Origin: UBA10210 sp964408425
GTDB taxonomy: Archaea; Micrarchaeota; Micrarchaeia; Norongarragalinales; Norongarragalinaceae
Length of the DNA: 58,997 nt
Assembly: GCA_964408425.1 (NCBI GenBank)
Contig: CAYOZI010000002.1
Span: 1 to 58,997, forward strand
Direction: 5' to 3'
Shown piece after piece: positions 44,252 to 53,327 of the stretch. The position numbers and the translations under genes are program-made. Position 1 is the stretch's first letter, and every line of letters starts with the position of its first letter. The notes under the pieces were generated by a model. It made no database searches and had not been told where the DNA came from. It saw only the letters and a list, made by a program, of their open reading frames with translations.

Positions 44252-45592
44252 TTACAGCCTCCCGATTCCGCGGTAAACCGCATTTTCCTTTCTTATCGCA
44301 TCCGGGTCCAGCACCTGCCTTCCGTCCACGACTATTCTCGTGCGCATTTTCCTCAAAGCGTCTTTCCAGTCGAGCTTTTTGAAAGACGGGTCGTTCGTAG
44401 CGATGATGACGCAATCCGCCCCTTCGAAATCGAGCTTGAACTCGTCAGCGTCCAGTTCCTTGGAATCGGCAGCATCGCACAGCGGGTCGAAAGCCCTTAC
44501 GAAAGCGCCTTTCTTTTTCAACAGTTCGATCATGGGCTTGGAAGGGGTTTTCCTGAATTCCTTGACTCCCGCCCTGAACGACAAGCCAAGCAGAAGGATT
44601 TTCGCTCCGCTCAACCCCTTTCCGGCCTTTCTCAGCTCATCTTCGGCCAATTCAACCGTTTTTGCAGGCATCGAGTCGTTCGTCTTCCTGGCTGCCTTCA
44701 CCAAAAAGGTTTTTTCGCCCATTATGAAGTGCGGATAGTAAGGAATGCAATGCCCGCCCACGCCGCAGCCGGGCGAATGGATGTGGCAGTAAGGCTGCGA
44801 GTTTGCCGCGCTGAACGCTTCCATCGCGTCTATGCCGTGCGAATCGCTGTACTCCCACAATTCGTTCGCCAAAGCTATATTCACGTCGCGATAAACGCCT
44901 TCGAATACTTTCACCGCTTCAGCGGTTCTGATGTTCGAAATCGCTATGACGCCTTTAGAATTTATCTGCCCGTAAAGCTCTTTCAAAACCGCCAGTGTTT
45001 TCCCATCGCTCGCCCCGAGAATCTTGGGGTATCTTTCCGTAATGTCGCGAATCGCGGTTCCCGACATTGTCCGCTCGGGCGCATGGGCCAAGCCGAAATC
45101 TTTCCCGCACTTCAGCCCGCTTTCATTCTCCAAAACCGGAATTAGGGATTCCGTGCTTCCCGGAGGCATGGTGCACTCGACTACAACCGCATTCCCTTTT
45201 TCCAAAAGCTTTCCTATTTTGCCTGCCGCATTCACGACCAGGCTCAAATCCGGAATGATTTTCCCGTTAACCTCGTTCAACAGCGTTGGAACGAGTATTA
45301 TGTGAACATCGGCTTTCGCCTTTTTGAAATCCGCAGTGGCGGCAAAGTTTTTTCCAACGTGCTTTTCCAAAAGCCCTTTAACTCCCGGCTCGAACGGAAG
45401 AACGTCGTGCTTGGAGTTTATCTTTTGAACAAGCTCTTCGTTCACGTCCACGCCGATCACTACCGCGTTTTTATCTGCGAAAGCCAGAGCAAGCGGCAAA
45501 CCCATTTTGCCTATTCCGTAAACGGCTATCTTCAGCTTTCCTGCTTCCAGCGCGTCAGGGATGTTTTGGGGCTTTTCTTCCAGAAAATTCAT
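44252..45592 (-). CDS. UDP-sugar (ManNAc-type) 6-dehydrogenase
   Basis: 446 residues. GIGKMGLPLALAFADKNA binds NAD (~25-42); VECTMPPGSTES, HAPERTMSG, and GCGVGGHCIPYYP with the catalytic Cys; C-terminal ILLLGLSFRAGVKEFRKTPS. Oxidises the C6 hydroxyl of a UDP-GlcNAc/ManNAc-type sugar to a uronic acid. Its stop is 3 bp from the GT4 start; start overlaps the deacetylase stop (ATGA). A second paralogue lies at 47627. Confidence 0.9.
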   Translation of the reverse strand: MNFLEEKPQNIPDALEAGKLKIAVYGIGKMGLPLALAFADKNAVVIGVDVNEELVQKINSKHDVLPFEPGVKGLLEKHVGKNFAATADFKKAKADVHIILVPTLLNEVNGKIIPDLSLVVNAAGKIGKLLEKGNAVVVECTMPPGSTESLIPVLENESGLKCGKDFGLAHAPERTMSGTAIRDITERYPKILGASDGKTLAVLKELYGQINSKGVIAISNIRTAEAVKVFEGVYRDVNIALANELWEYSDSHGIDAMEAFSAANSQPYCHIHSPGCGVGGHCIPYYPHFIMGEKTFLVKAARKTNDSMPAKTVELAEDELRKAGKGLSGAKILLLGLSFRAGVKEFRKTPSKPMIELLKKKGAFVRAFDPLCDAADSKELDADEFKLDFEGADCVIIATNDPSFKKLDWKDALRKMRTRIVVDGRQVLDPDAIRKENAVYRGIGRL

Positions 45593-46491
45593 ATTGCTTT
45601 CACGCTCTTTGAATCAAAAACGTTTGCCACTTCCAAGCTAGAAGCTACCAGCGCGTTTTTTTCCTGAGAAAGGAATTCAAGGCACGCTTCGAACTCCCTC
45701 AAGCCTGCCACGTCCGAAGGGTCGAAGTAAAACGTGGCAGGAATTCCTCGTTGCAAAGCGGTCGAAACGCTTTTTTCGAACAGTCGTTGGAACTCTGCAG
45801 CGGAATGGGCGGGCGGGCTTGTCCTGAAGGAATGGAAGGAATCGAAAACCGAGTAGAAATGCTCGGGGCACGTCATTACTGGCAGCTCCACGATCTTGAA
45901 GGCATCGACCCCTTCGGCCGGATGCAGAAAGTTTTTCCTCGACGGGAAAAACGGCATTCCGCCTGATTTCGTTTTCGTCAGTACGGTTGATGAAGAATAG
46001 ATGTAACCGCGTTTTTCGAGGATTTCGTAAGCGCTTTGCGAATTCAAGTCGCCGAAGTGGGGGGCGCGGAATCCCTTGGGAATCACGCCGAGGATTTTTT
46101 CGCTCGTTTCCTCGAAACCCGCTATTTCCTTTTCCTGGAGTTCTGGGGATAAGGAGTTGAAAAACGCTCCGGGATTCAAAATGTCGTGGTTGGGGTGGGA
46201 GTAAGTGTGGGTTACGATCTCGTGCCCCGATTCCGAGAGAAGCGAGTGCTCTCGCGGAAATTGTTCCACAAGCATTCCGATGCAGGCGAATGACCCTTTG
46301 ATTCCGTAAGAATCGAGCAATTGAACCGTTTGCCTAAGCGCTTTCGCGTCCCGCTCGTACTCCACGTCGAAAGTGATCGAAACCGGCGTCTTGCCCGAGT
46401 CGCCCCATTCGAAAGCCTTGGTTTTCGAGAAAAACCGCCGGTAGAGCAGTGGGCTTGCTATTTCAACGGCCTTTCTCAAAATCCTTTTCAT
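45589..46491 (-). CDS. Polysaccharide deacetylase (NodB/CE4)
   Basis: 300 residues. PVSITFDVEYERD supplies the catalytic/metal Asp (TFDVE), HTYSHPNHD the metal-binding His pair, and GFRAPHFGDLN the RxxP-type motif of CE4 esterases. Removes acetyl groups from N-acetylated sugars. No signal peptide evident, so it may act on a cytoplasmic lipid-linked precursor. Confidence 0.9.
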   Translation of the reverse strand: MKRILRKAVEIASPLLYRRFFSKTKAFEWGDSGKTPVSITFDVEYERDAKALRQTVQLLDSYGIKGSFACIGMLVEQFPREHSLLSESGHEIVTHTYSHPNHDILNPGAFFNSLSPELQEKEIAGFEETSEKILGVIPKGFRAPHFGDLNSQSAYEILEKRGYIYSSSTVLTKTKSGGMPFFPSRKNFLHPAEGVDAFKIVELPVMTCPEHFYSVFDSFHSFRTSPPAHSAAEFQRLFEKSVSTALQRGIPATFYFDPSDVAGLREFEACLEFLSQEKNALVASSLEVANVFDSKSVKAI

Positions 46492-46497
46492 CTTGCA

Positions 46498-47616
46498 TTA
46501 ACCCTTTTTCGAAACGCTTTGCAGTATTTTCATGAAATGAACGGACAGTTTGCCCCAGTCGAAATCCCTGGCTTTCGCGAACCCTTCTTTCGAAAGCTTC
46601 GACCTGAGCGCATGGTCGCACAACAGCCTTTCGATTGCGGTCTCGTACTCTTCCTGCGTCGAGGCGTACAAGACGCCTTTCCCGGCAATCCTCCCGACCT
46701 CGAAAATCCTGGAGGAAACGACGGGTTTTCCCAACCCCCAGTATTCGAAAAGCTTTATCGGGCATACTGCGTCCGTAAGATCGTTTTTGGAAAACGGGAT
46801 GAGGCAAACGTCCATGCTTGCCATCCATTCGAACGCCTTGGGCTGGGGGACGAACTGGGGGGAGACGAAAACGTTTTTCAGTTCTTTTGCCGCGCTTTCC
46901 AGTTTCCTCCTCTGAGCCCCGTCTCCGATGAAGTAAAAATGCACTCCGCACATTTCCTTCGCCGTTTCTAACACAGAATCGAAGTCCACCCACTTTCCGA
47001 ACCCGCCCACGAACCCGACGGAGGGTTTTTTCACCTTCCCGTCTTTCAAAGGCAAAGGTTTTGCCTTCGATATTTTATTCAAGTCCACGCCGTTCGGAAT
47101 CAAAACCGAATTGCGGTTGTATTTTTTCGCGTCTTGAAAAAGCTTGAAGGCGGTGGTTACGACGAAATCGCTCTGCCTGAGGGCTTGAATCACGGAAGCG
47201 CGCGAAACCGCCCTTTCAAAAAAATTGGTGCGGAAAGCGTGCATCAAATCGATATAATCGAAAACCAGGGGGATGCCGCGTTTTTTCAATTCCCTCCTCG
47301 CCAAAGCGCAGCCCCAGGGAGAGTAGAATACGGCGACGTCGGCCCACTCTGCAAAACGCGAGGCGTTTTGCAAAAAATGTCTTTCCCTGGCCACGAGTTC
47401 CAACGCCGGGTTTTTCTTCGGCTCAAACCCTTCAATAACGCGCACGTTCTTCGGAATTTTGGAATCCAAATCTTCCGTCTTGTAGATTTTTTGCGAAGGG
47501 CCGTCAATCCAAACGACTTTCGAGTTATGGTCGCGTTCCACCACGAGGTTTTTGAACCGCACTACGGAACCATCCAAACTCGAGTATTTTCCAGCGCTGA
47601 AAACCAAAATGTTCAT
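46498..47616 (-). CDS. Glycosyltransferase (GT4-like)
   Basis: 372 residues from ATG 47616 (MNILVFSAGKYSS); the frame extends to 47718 but that part overlaps the next gene in a shadow frame. VFYSPWGCALARRELKKRG, IPNGVDLNKI, SVGFVGGFGKWVDF, FEWMASMDVCLIPFSKN and CPIKLFEYWGLGKPVVSS are GT-B features. Confidence 0.88.
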   Translation of the reverse strand: MNILVFSAGKYSSLDGSVVRFKNLVVERDHNSKVVWIDGPSQKIYKTEDLDSKIPKNVRVIEGFEPKKNPALELVARERHFLQNASRFAEWADVAVFYSPWGCALARRELKKRGIPLVFDYIDLMHAFRTNFFERAVSRASVIQALRQSDFVVTTAFKLFQDAKKYNRNSVLIPNGVDLNKISKAKPLPLKDGKVKKPSVGFVGGFGKWVDFDSVLETAKEMCGVHFYFIGDGAQRRKLESAAKELKNVFVSPQFVPQPKAFEWMASMDVCLIPFSKNDLTDAVCPIKLFEYWGLGKPVVSSRIFEVGRIAGKGVLYASTQEEYETAIERLLCDHALRSKLSKEGFAKARDFDWGKLSVHFMKILQSVSKKG

Positions 47617-47626
47617 TTCCTTCCGT

Positions 47627-48958
47627 TCACTCCAGGTTCTTGTCCAAGCCCACGCGCTTGTATATTTTTCCGGTTCCCTCGAAGTCCTTTCGGTCGAACA
47701 GGAAAGCCGCGTCGACAATCGCGTTTGCCTTGATTTGGGAGGGGGCGATTTTTTTGAAAGCGTCGTGGGCGACCAGGAAAACCGCGCAATCGGCGTTCAA
47801 AGCCTCGTCCAATCCAGCGCTTTCGCCGTGAACTTTCTGCATGTTCACTTCGTTCACGTAAGGGTCGGATATGACGACGCTCGCCCCTTTCTTCACTAGC
47901 TCCGGAACTATTACTCTCGAAGGAGCTTGCCTCACGTCGTCGACGTTCTCCTTGTACGCCACGCCCAAAATCGCGATTCTGCTTCCCTTCAACTTCTTTC
48001 CGCAGTCTTCCAACGCTTTTTCTATCAATTCCACCGTATGGAAAGGCATGAAGTCGTTGAGCTTTCTTGCCGTCATGATCAAGTGCGGGTAAAAACCGTT
48101 CGTCTGCGAAGCTTTCAAAATATAGTAAGGGTTGTTGGGCAAACAATGTCCGCCCACTCCGGAGGAAGGCTTTGTTTTATAGAAATTCCATTTCGTCGAG
48201 CAAGCGTCCAAAACCTCTTTCACGTCAACGCCGATTTTCTCGCAAACCAGCGCGATTTCGTTTATGTAAGCTATATTCACGTCCCGCTGCGTGTTTTCCA
48301 CGAGTTTGGACAATTCCGCAGCGTCGGCATTGGACAACAACACGATTTTCGCGTCCACCACGCTTTCGTACAACGCCTTTGCGACAAGCCCGCTTTCCAT
48401 ATCAACTCCGCCCACGACTCTGGGGGTTACCATGACGTTATGCTCGTTGTCCCCCGGATTCAACCGTTCCGGGCAGTGGGCGAGGAAAAAGTCTTTCCCG
48501 CATTCCAACCCGCTTTCCTTTTCCAGCAAAGGCTTTACGATAGTCCTGCAGACGCTTGGATAAACCGTACTTTCTATTACTACGAGAGCCCCCTTGCGCA
48601 TTCCCTTGCCGACGCTTGCGCAAGAATTTTTGATGTAACTCAAGTCCGGCTCGTTGTTTTCAGCCGGAGTGGGTACGGAAATGATGATAACGTCGCTGTC
48701 CGAAGCGGCAAGGGAAACGTCTCGCACCGCCTTCAAACGCCCAGTTTCGAAAACGCGCGGGACGCTCTTGTTCAAAACAGGGTCGTTAATGTGGCTCTTT
48801 CCCTCGTTCGTCATTTTCACTATGCGCTCGCTTATGTCCGCCGCTATTACTGAAAAGCCTTTTTCCGCGAACAAAACGGCGTTCGGCAAGCCCACGTATC
48901 CAACGCCGACTATGCTTACGACGGCTTGTTTTGACTTGATTTTGTCCAACAATTGCAT
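47627..48958 (-). CDS. wbpA: UDP-GlcNAc-type 6-dehydrogenase (WbpA-like)
   Basis: 443 residues from ATG 48958, chosen for a GGAGTG upstream; a longer frame reaches 48988. VGVGYVGLPNAVLFAEKG (NAD), VESTVYPSVCR, HCPERLNPGD, SGVGGHCLPNNPYYIL with catalytic Cys, AILGVAYKENVDDVRQAPS. Closest by pattern to UDP-GlcNAc dehydrogenases that feed the WbpB-E-D steps encoded at 52.8-55.4 kb. Confidence 0.9.
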   Translation of the reverse strand: MQLLDKIKSKQAVVSIVGVGYVGLPNAVLFAEKGFSVIAADISERIVKMTNEGKSHINDPVLNKSVPRVFETGRLKAVRDVSLAASDSDVIIISVPTPAENNEPDLSYIKNSCASVGKGMRKGALVVIESTVYPSVCRTIVKPLLEKESGLECGKDFFLAHCPERLNPGDNEHNVMVTPRVVGGVDMESGLVAKALYESVVDAKIVLLSNADAAELSKLVENTQRDVNIAYINEIALVCEKIGVDVKEVLDACSTKWNFYKTKPSSGVGGHCLPNNPYYILKASQTNGFYPHLIMTARKLNDFMPFHTVELIEKALEDCGKKLKGSRIAILGVAYKENVDDVRQAPSRVIVPELVKKGASVVISDPYVNEVNMQKVHGESAGLDEALNADCAVFLVAHDAFKKIAPSQIKANAIVDAAFLFDRKDFEGTGKIYKRVGLDKNLE

Positions 48959-48987
48959 TAGAACACCACACTCCAAAAAAAAACGCA

Positions 48988-49908
48988 TTATTTGAACGAA
49001 AGAATTGTCTCGCGCAAGCCTTCCTCGAGAGAACGCGAAGCCTGGAAACCCAGGATTTTTTTTGCCTTAAGAACGTCAATCTCGTTTTTCATCGGGTCTC
49101 CCTGAATCGCGGGAAGGAATTTCAAATCCGCTTTTTTTCCGGAGATTTTTTCCACGGTTTTCGCGATTTCCAGAACGCTCGACTCGCGCGGGGAAGCTAC
49201 GTTGAATATCTCCCCGCAAGCCTTTTCGCTCTTCCACGCCTTGAGCGTCGCATCAACCGTGTCGTCAACGAAAGTAAACTGGCGCGTTTGCCTCCCGCTT
49301 CCGTAAATTTCCACGGGTTGTCCCTTCAAAACGGCTTTGATGAACTTGGGAATAACAGCCGCGTATGGAATATCCCCCCTTTGCCGGGGGCCGTAAACGC
49401 TTACATACCGCAGTACCGTTGTTTTCAAGCCGTAAAGTGAATTGTAAACGCGACAATATTCTTCTCCAGCCAGCTTTCCCACGCCGTACGGATGCAAGGG
49501 GGAAAGCTTTTGGTCTTCCTTATTTTCCGAGACTCCGCCTCCGTAAACGCTGGATGAGGAAGCGAAAACCATTTTCCCGACGTCGTTCTTCCTGCACGCT
49601 TCCAAAACGTTGAGCGTTCCCGAAACGTTCACTTCATTCGCCTCAACCGGGTTTTCTATGCTGCGCATGGCCCGGTTCATTGCTGCAAGGTGAAAAACGC
49701 CATCGGCGCCGTCAAAGCTTGCCTTCAGCAAAGGCAAGTCGCGGATGTCGCCTTTCACGAACTTTATTCCGCTTTGCCTGAGAAAAGGCAGGTTGGCGTC
49801 GCCCACGCTCAAGTTGTCAAAAGCGACGACCTCGTTCTTTTGCAAGGCTAGCGCTTGGCTCAAGTGGCTTCCGATAAAACCGGCTCCGCCGGTCACGACT
49901 ATTTTCAT
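48988..49908 (-). CDS. UDP-glucose/GlcNAc 4-epimerase-like SDR
   Basis: 306 residues. VTGGAGFIGSHLSQALA, FHLAAMNRAMRSIENP, SSSSVYGGG, PYGVGKLAGEEY (Tyr-Lys), RQFTFVDDTVDA. Conventional length and intact active site. Inverts C4 of a UDP-sugar or related reaction. Divergent from the Xre gene, 113 bp away. Confidence 0.9.
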   Translation of the reverse strand: MKIVVTGGAGFIGSHLSQALALQKNEVVAFDNLSVGDANLPFLRQSGIKFVKGDIRDLPLLKASFDGADGVFHLAAMNRAMRSIENPVEANEVNVSGTLNVLEACRKNDVGKMVFASSSSVYGGGVSENKEDQKLSPLHPYGVGKLAGEEYCRVYNSLYGLKTTVLRYVSVYGPRQRGDIPYAAVIPKFIKAVLKGQPVEIYGSGRQTRQFTFVDDTVDATLKAWKSEKACGEIFNVASPRESSVLEIAKTVEKISGKKADLKFLPAIQGDPMKNEIDVLKAKKILGFQASRSLEEGLRETILSFK

Positions 49909-49967
49909 GAAAACAACCCTCTATTGATTTGTATGGAAAGGCGTTTAACTAACGCAGCCCTCCGTAA

Positions 49968-50022
49968 GCATAACTATACAAAATGTAAATGTTTATATAC
50001 TTAATGTTAATAACACTTTACA
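49968..50022 (+). promoter_or_regulatory. Copy B of the 55-bp promoter/operator element, leaderless start of Xre gene
   Basis: Nearly identical to 41086-41140. The TATA stretch TTTATATAC (~49992-50000) lies ~25 bp before ATG 50022, so the transcript should start at or next to the ATG. Inverted half-sites ATGTAAA (49983-49989) and TTTACAT (50018-50024, overlapping the start codon) flank the TATA box, suitable for autorepression. Confidence 0.75.
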
Positions 50023-50210
50023 TGAGAAACAAGTTGCGCGAGTACCGCGCGAGGCAAAATCTGACGCAGGACGACCTGGCTAAGAAGGCAGGGGTAACGC
50101 GCCAGACGATCATAGCGATAGAAAACGAAAGGTACAATCCGTCTCTGGAGCTGGCGTTCAAGCTTTCGAAAGTGTTCAGGACGAAAATCGAGGATTTGTT
50201 CGAAAACTGA
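50022..50210 (+). CDS. Small Xre-family HTH transcriptional regulator
   Basis: 62 residues from ATG 50022 (MRNKLREYRARQNL); the frame opens earlier, in the promoter. Helix-turn-helix: LTQDDLAKKAGVTRQTIIAIENERYNPSLELAFKL-type Cro/C1 fold, cited here in parts (residues ~14-47); end TKIEDLFEN. Likely autorepressor via the inverted repeat over its own promoter and, by shared sequence, regulator of the 41200 glycosyltransferase. Followed 12 bp later by a membrane protein gene. Confidence 0.9.
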   Translation: MRNKLREYRARQNLTQDDLAKKAGVTRQTIIAIENERYNPSLELAFKLSKVFRTKIEDLFEN

Positions 50211-50222
50211 GGGGTTGGAAAA

Positions 50223-50594
50223 ATGAGACTGAAAAACGTGGTTTTGAGCCTGGCTTTTACGCTCGTGCTTTTGCTTGTTTATGTATACAGGAATTCTTTC
50301 GAGGCGATCACGTTCGAGATCCTCTTCTTCGGGCTGCTGGTTGCCGGAGTCATTTACGCTTCCCGCGAGTGGCTTTCCGGAGACGAGATAAAGAGCGACG
50401 AACGTACGCAGTTAATGGCAGGAAAAGCGGCGAGGGTAACGCTTGTTGCAAGCGTGGTGTTGATTGTTTTGATCCTTGCATATCTCGCTTATTCGGGCAG
50501 GCCTACCAGCGCGAACGGCGTGCTGGCGGTTTTGCTCGGAACGATGAGCTTGATTTACAGCCTGGCTTACGCGTATTTGGAAAGAAAAATTTAG
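50223..50594 (+). CDS. Small membrane protein, DUF2178-like
   Basis: 123 residues, four hydrophobic segments (~6-22, ~30-45, ~77-95, ~102-117) with a charged loop SGDEIKSDERTQLMAGKAAR (~52-71). The ‘DERT’ loop and the place after a small Xre gene match DUF2178-type proteins that accompany such regulators. Possibly senses a membrane condition for the regulator; function unknown. Confidence 0.75.
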   Translation: MRLKNVVLSLAFTLVLLLVYVYRNSFEAITFEILFFGLLVAGVIYASREWLSGDEIKSDERTQLMAGKAARVTLVASVVLIVLILAYLAYSGRPTSANGVLAVLLGTMSLIYSLAYAYLERKI

Positions 50595-50707
50595 TAAATC
50601 GTAACCCCTCTGGTGGGCGAGTGGGAGAGCGCGGTAACAAACGGAACCCCTCCTTTGCTTCGCGCTTTTCCCCTCAAACCCAGTCCCTTTCGATTTGAAG
50701 CATAATC

Positions 50708-51817
50708 GTGGTTTCTTTGGCACTCAAGGTTTTGAACGTCGTCGGCGCAAGGCCGAATTTCATGAAAATGGCGCCAATAATGCGCGAAATGAAAAAACGG
50801 GGTTTTTTCAAGCCTGTTTTGGTGCATACGGGCCAGCATTACGATTACAATTTGAATAGGATTTTTTTCCAAGAGCTTTCCATCCCGAAGCCAGATTATT
50901 TTCTGGACGTCGGGTCCGCGTCCCAGTCAACCCAAACCGCCCTCATTATGGAGAGGTTCGAAAGGGTTTTGCTGAAGGAAAAGCCGGACTTGGTTCTCGT
51001 CGTTGGGGACGTTAATTCAACTCTTGCCTGCGCTTTGGTCGCCGCTAAAGAGCATTATCCCCTCGCTCACGTGGAAGCGGGCTTGAGGAGCGGGGATTTG
51101 AAAATGCCTGAGGAGGTCAACAGGATTTTGACCGACAGGATTTCCACGCTTTTGTTCACCACTTCCCTCGATGCGAACGCAAACCTGGAAAAAGAAGGAA
51201 TAAGAAAAGGGATTTTTTTCGTGGGGAACACGATGATCGATTCCCTCAAGATTTTCGAAAAGCAAGCTTTGAAAACGGGAAGCCATTTGAAACTCGGGCT
51301 GAAGGAAAGGGGCTATTGCCTTGCGACTTTGCACAGGGCGGAGAACGTCGATGAAAGGAAGACTCTAGAAAAGCTGGCGAAAATGCTTTTAGTCGCATCA
51401 AAATTCGCGAAAGTCGTTTTTCCCGTGCACCCGCGCACTTTGAAGAACCTGAAAAAAACAGGGTTGGGAAAAAAGCTGGAGGAAAAAGGCATTTTGATAA
51501 TCAAACCGCGGGGGTATCTCGAGTTTTTGAATCTCGAGGCCAAGGCGAAATTCGTGCTTACCGATTCGGGCGGAGTGCAGGAGGAAACGACCGTTTTGGG
51601 AGTGCCTTGCTTCACCGCAAGAAAAAACACGGAAAGGCCCATCACCGTCTCCCAAGGAACCAACACTATAGTCAACTTGGACGCTAAAAAGCTGGAAAGG
51701 GAATTGGAAAAACTTTATTCGAAAAAAGGCAAGAAAGGAAAGATTCCCGAGAAATGGGATGGAAAGGCGGCAAAGAGAATATGCAGCGTATTGCAAAAGG
51801 GCAGAAAGGGTTTTTAG
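50708..51817 (+). CDS. wecB: UDP-N-acetylglucosamine 2-epimerase family (WecB/WbpI)
   Basis: 369 residues; GTG 50708 is used, a nearby TTG at 50717-50719 is possible. VGARPNFMKMAPIMREM, HTGQHYDYNLN, HVEAGLRSGDLKMPEEVNR, PVHPRTLKN, TDSGGVQEE are family signatures. Inverts C2 of UDP-GlcNAc or of UDP-GlcNAc3NAcA. First gene of the plus-strand sugar operon; with WbpB-D-E present, the WbpI role is likely. Confidence 0.92.
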   Translation: MVSLALKVLNVVGARPNFMKMAPIMREMKKRGFFKPVLVHTGQHYDYNLNRIFFQELSIPKPDYFLDVGSASQSTQTALIMERFERVLLKEKPDLVLVVGDVNSTLACALVAAKEHYPLAHVEAGLRSGDLKMPEEVNRILTDRISTLLFTTSLDANANLEKEGIRKGIFFVGNTMIDSLKIFEKQALKTGSHLKLGLKERGYCLATLHRAENVDERKTLEKLAKMLLVASKFAKVVFPVHPRTLKNLKKTGLGKKLEEKGILIIKPRGYLEFLNLEAKAKFVLTDSGGVQEETTVLGVPCFTARKNTERPITVSQGTNTIVNLDAKKLERELEKLYSKKGKKGKIPEKWDGKAAKRICSVLQKGRKGF

Positions 51818-51850
51818 TTTTCGCAGGCAAAGGTTTTGAGGTTTTGAAAA

Positions 51851-52786
51851 TTGATTTCCGGAAAACGCATTCTCATAACCGGCGGAGCCGGTTTTATCGG
51901 CTCTAACTTAGCTAAAGCCCTCGCTGAAAAAAACACGGTTTTCATCGTGGATGATTTGAGCGAAGGCTTCAAGGAAAACCTGAACGGCATTCCCATGGCG
52001 TTCTTCCAAAAAGACGTTTGCGACACGGAATTCATGGAAAAACTGATGGGCAAACACCGTTTTCAAATCGTTTTCCACTTGGCTGCGAGTTTCGCAAACC
52101 AAAAGAGCGTTGAAAACCCGGAGAAGGATTTGGCGGTCAACGGGTTCGGAACTCTCAAGCTTTTGGAATTGGCCAAAAAATTCGGGGTGGAGAAATTCGT
52201 TTACGCTTCCTCCTCATGCATTTACGGCGCTAGGAACGAGCCGATGAAAGAGGACTTCAAGCCCATGCCAGAAACGCCTTATGCGATCACAAAGCTGTTG
52301 GGCGAGGAGTACGCGAAGTTTTTCGCCGATTTCCACCATTTGAACGCTTCGAGCGTGCGTTACTTCAACGTTTTCGGGCCCAACGAGTATCCCGGCCCTT
52401 ACCGAAACGTCATTCCCAGGTTTTTCGCGCTTGCAAAACAGAAAAAGCCGCTTGTGATTACGGGAACAGGGGAGGAAACTAGGGATTTCACATTCGTAGA
52501 GGATGCTGTCGAGGCGACGATTCTCGTGGCGGAAAAGGGAATTGCCGGAGAATCTTACAATATAGGCGTCGGAAGGGAAACCAAGATCATAGACTTGGCG
52601 AACGCGATAAACAAGATTGCCGGAAACGCGGGAAATATGCAAAAGGGAGAGAGAAGGGATTGGGATCATATTTCAAGCAGGCTGTCCGATGCAAACAAGA
52701 TCAAGGCGTTGGGATGGGCGCCCAAGACGGGTTTGGAAAAGGGTTTGGAAAAAACGTTCGAGTGGTTCGATAAAAACGTAAAATGA
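51851..52786 (+). CDS. NAD-dependent nucleotide-sugar epimerase (GalE-like SDR)
   Basis: 311 residues, TTG start at 51851. RILITGGAGFIGSNLAKAL, FHLAASFANQKSVENP, ASSSCIYG, TPYAITKLLGEEY (Tyr-Lys), TRDFTFVEDAVEA. Paralogue of the genes at 48988 and 37059 but with an intact active site. Confidence 0.89.
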   Translation: MISGKRILITGGAGFIGSNLAKALAEKNTVFIVDDLSEGFKENLNGIPMAFFQKDVCDTEFMEKLMGKHRFQIVFHLAASFANQKSVENPEKDLAVNGFGTLKLLELAKKFGVEKFVYASSSCIYGARNEPMKEDFKPMPETPYAITKLLGEEYAKFFADFHHLNASSVRYFNVFGPNEYPGPYRNVIPRFFALAKQKKPLVITGTGEETRDFTFVEDAVEATILVAEKGIAGESYNIGVGRETKIIDLANAINKIAGNAGNMQKGERRDWDHISSRLSDANKIKALGWAPKTGLEKGLEKTFEWFDKNVK

Positions 52787-52799
52787 GTTGAAGGTAAAA

Positions 52800-53315
52800 A
52801 TGGCTGGAAACGTTTCGATTCATGCAACTGCAGAGGTATCGCCCAAGGCGAAAATCGGGGACGGAACGAGGATATGGCACCAGGCGCAAGTACGAGAGGA
52901 AGTCGAAATAGGAAAAAACTGCATTATCGGGAAGAACGCGTACATAGATTTCGGCGTGAAAATCGGGGATAATTGCAAAATACAGAATAACTCGAGCTTG
53001 TATCACGGCTCTAAGATTGAGGACGGGGTTTTCGTCGGGCCCCACTGCATTTTGACCAACGACAAAAACCCGAGGGCTATCAATGAAGATGGAAGCTTGA
53101 AGGGAAACAGCGACTGGAAAGAGGAAGGCGTGACTCTCAAGAAAGGATGTTCGCTCGGAGCAGGAACGATCGTTTTGCCCGGAGTGACAATCGGCGAATG
53201 GGCAATGATAGGAGCCGGAAGCGTTGTTTCGAAAGACGTTCCGGATTTTGCGCTGGCTTACGGAAATCCCGCTAGAATAGCCGGTAAAGTCGACAAGAAC
53301 GGAAGGAAAGTTTGA
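52800..53315 (+). CDS. wbpD: Sugar N-acetyltransferase, hexapeptide type (WbpD-like)
   Basis: 171 residues from ATG 52800, with GAAGG 5-6 nt before it (TTG 52788 alternative). Left-handed beta-helix from repeats such as SPKAKIGDGTRIWHQAQV and IGKNCIIGKNAYI; ‘IW’ and LPGVTIGEWAMIGAGSVVSK are typical of WbpD/WlbB, which acetylate the 3-amino group of UDP-GlcNAc3NA using acetyl-CoA. Sits directly before the aminotransferase of the same pathway. Confidence 0.9.
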   Translation: MAGNVSIHATAEVSPKAKIGDGTRIWHQAQVREEVEIGKNCIIGKNAYIDFGVKIGDNCKIQNNSSLYHGSKIEDGVFVGPHCILTNDKNPRAINEDGSLKGNSDWKEEGVTLKKGCSLGAGTIVLPGVTIGEWAMIGAGSVVSKDVPDFALAYGNPARIAGKVDKNGRKV

Positions 53316-53327
53316 ACGGTGAAAAAA

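Noticed and set aside
50595..50707. tRNA-like D-arm segment (AGTGGGAGAGCGC) in the gap before wecB
   Set aside because: No matching acceptor, anticodon or T-arm could be found around it.
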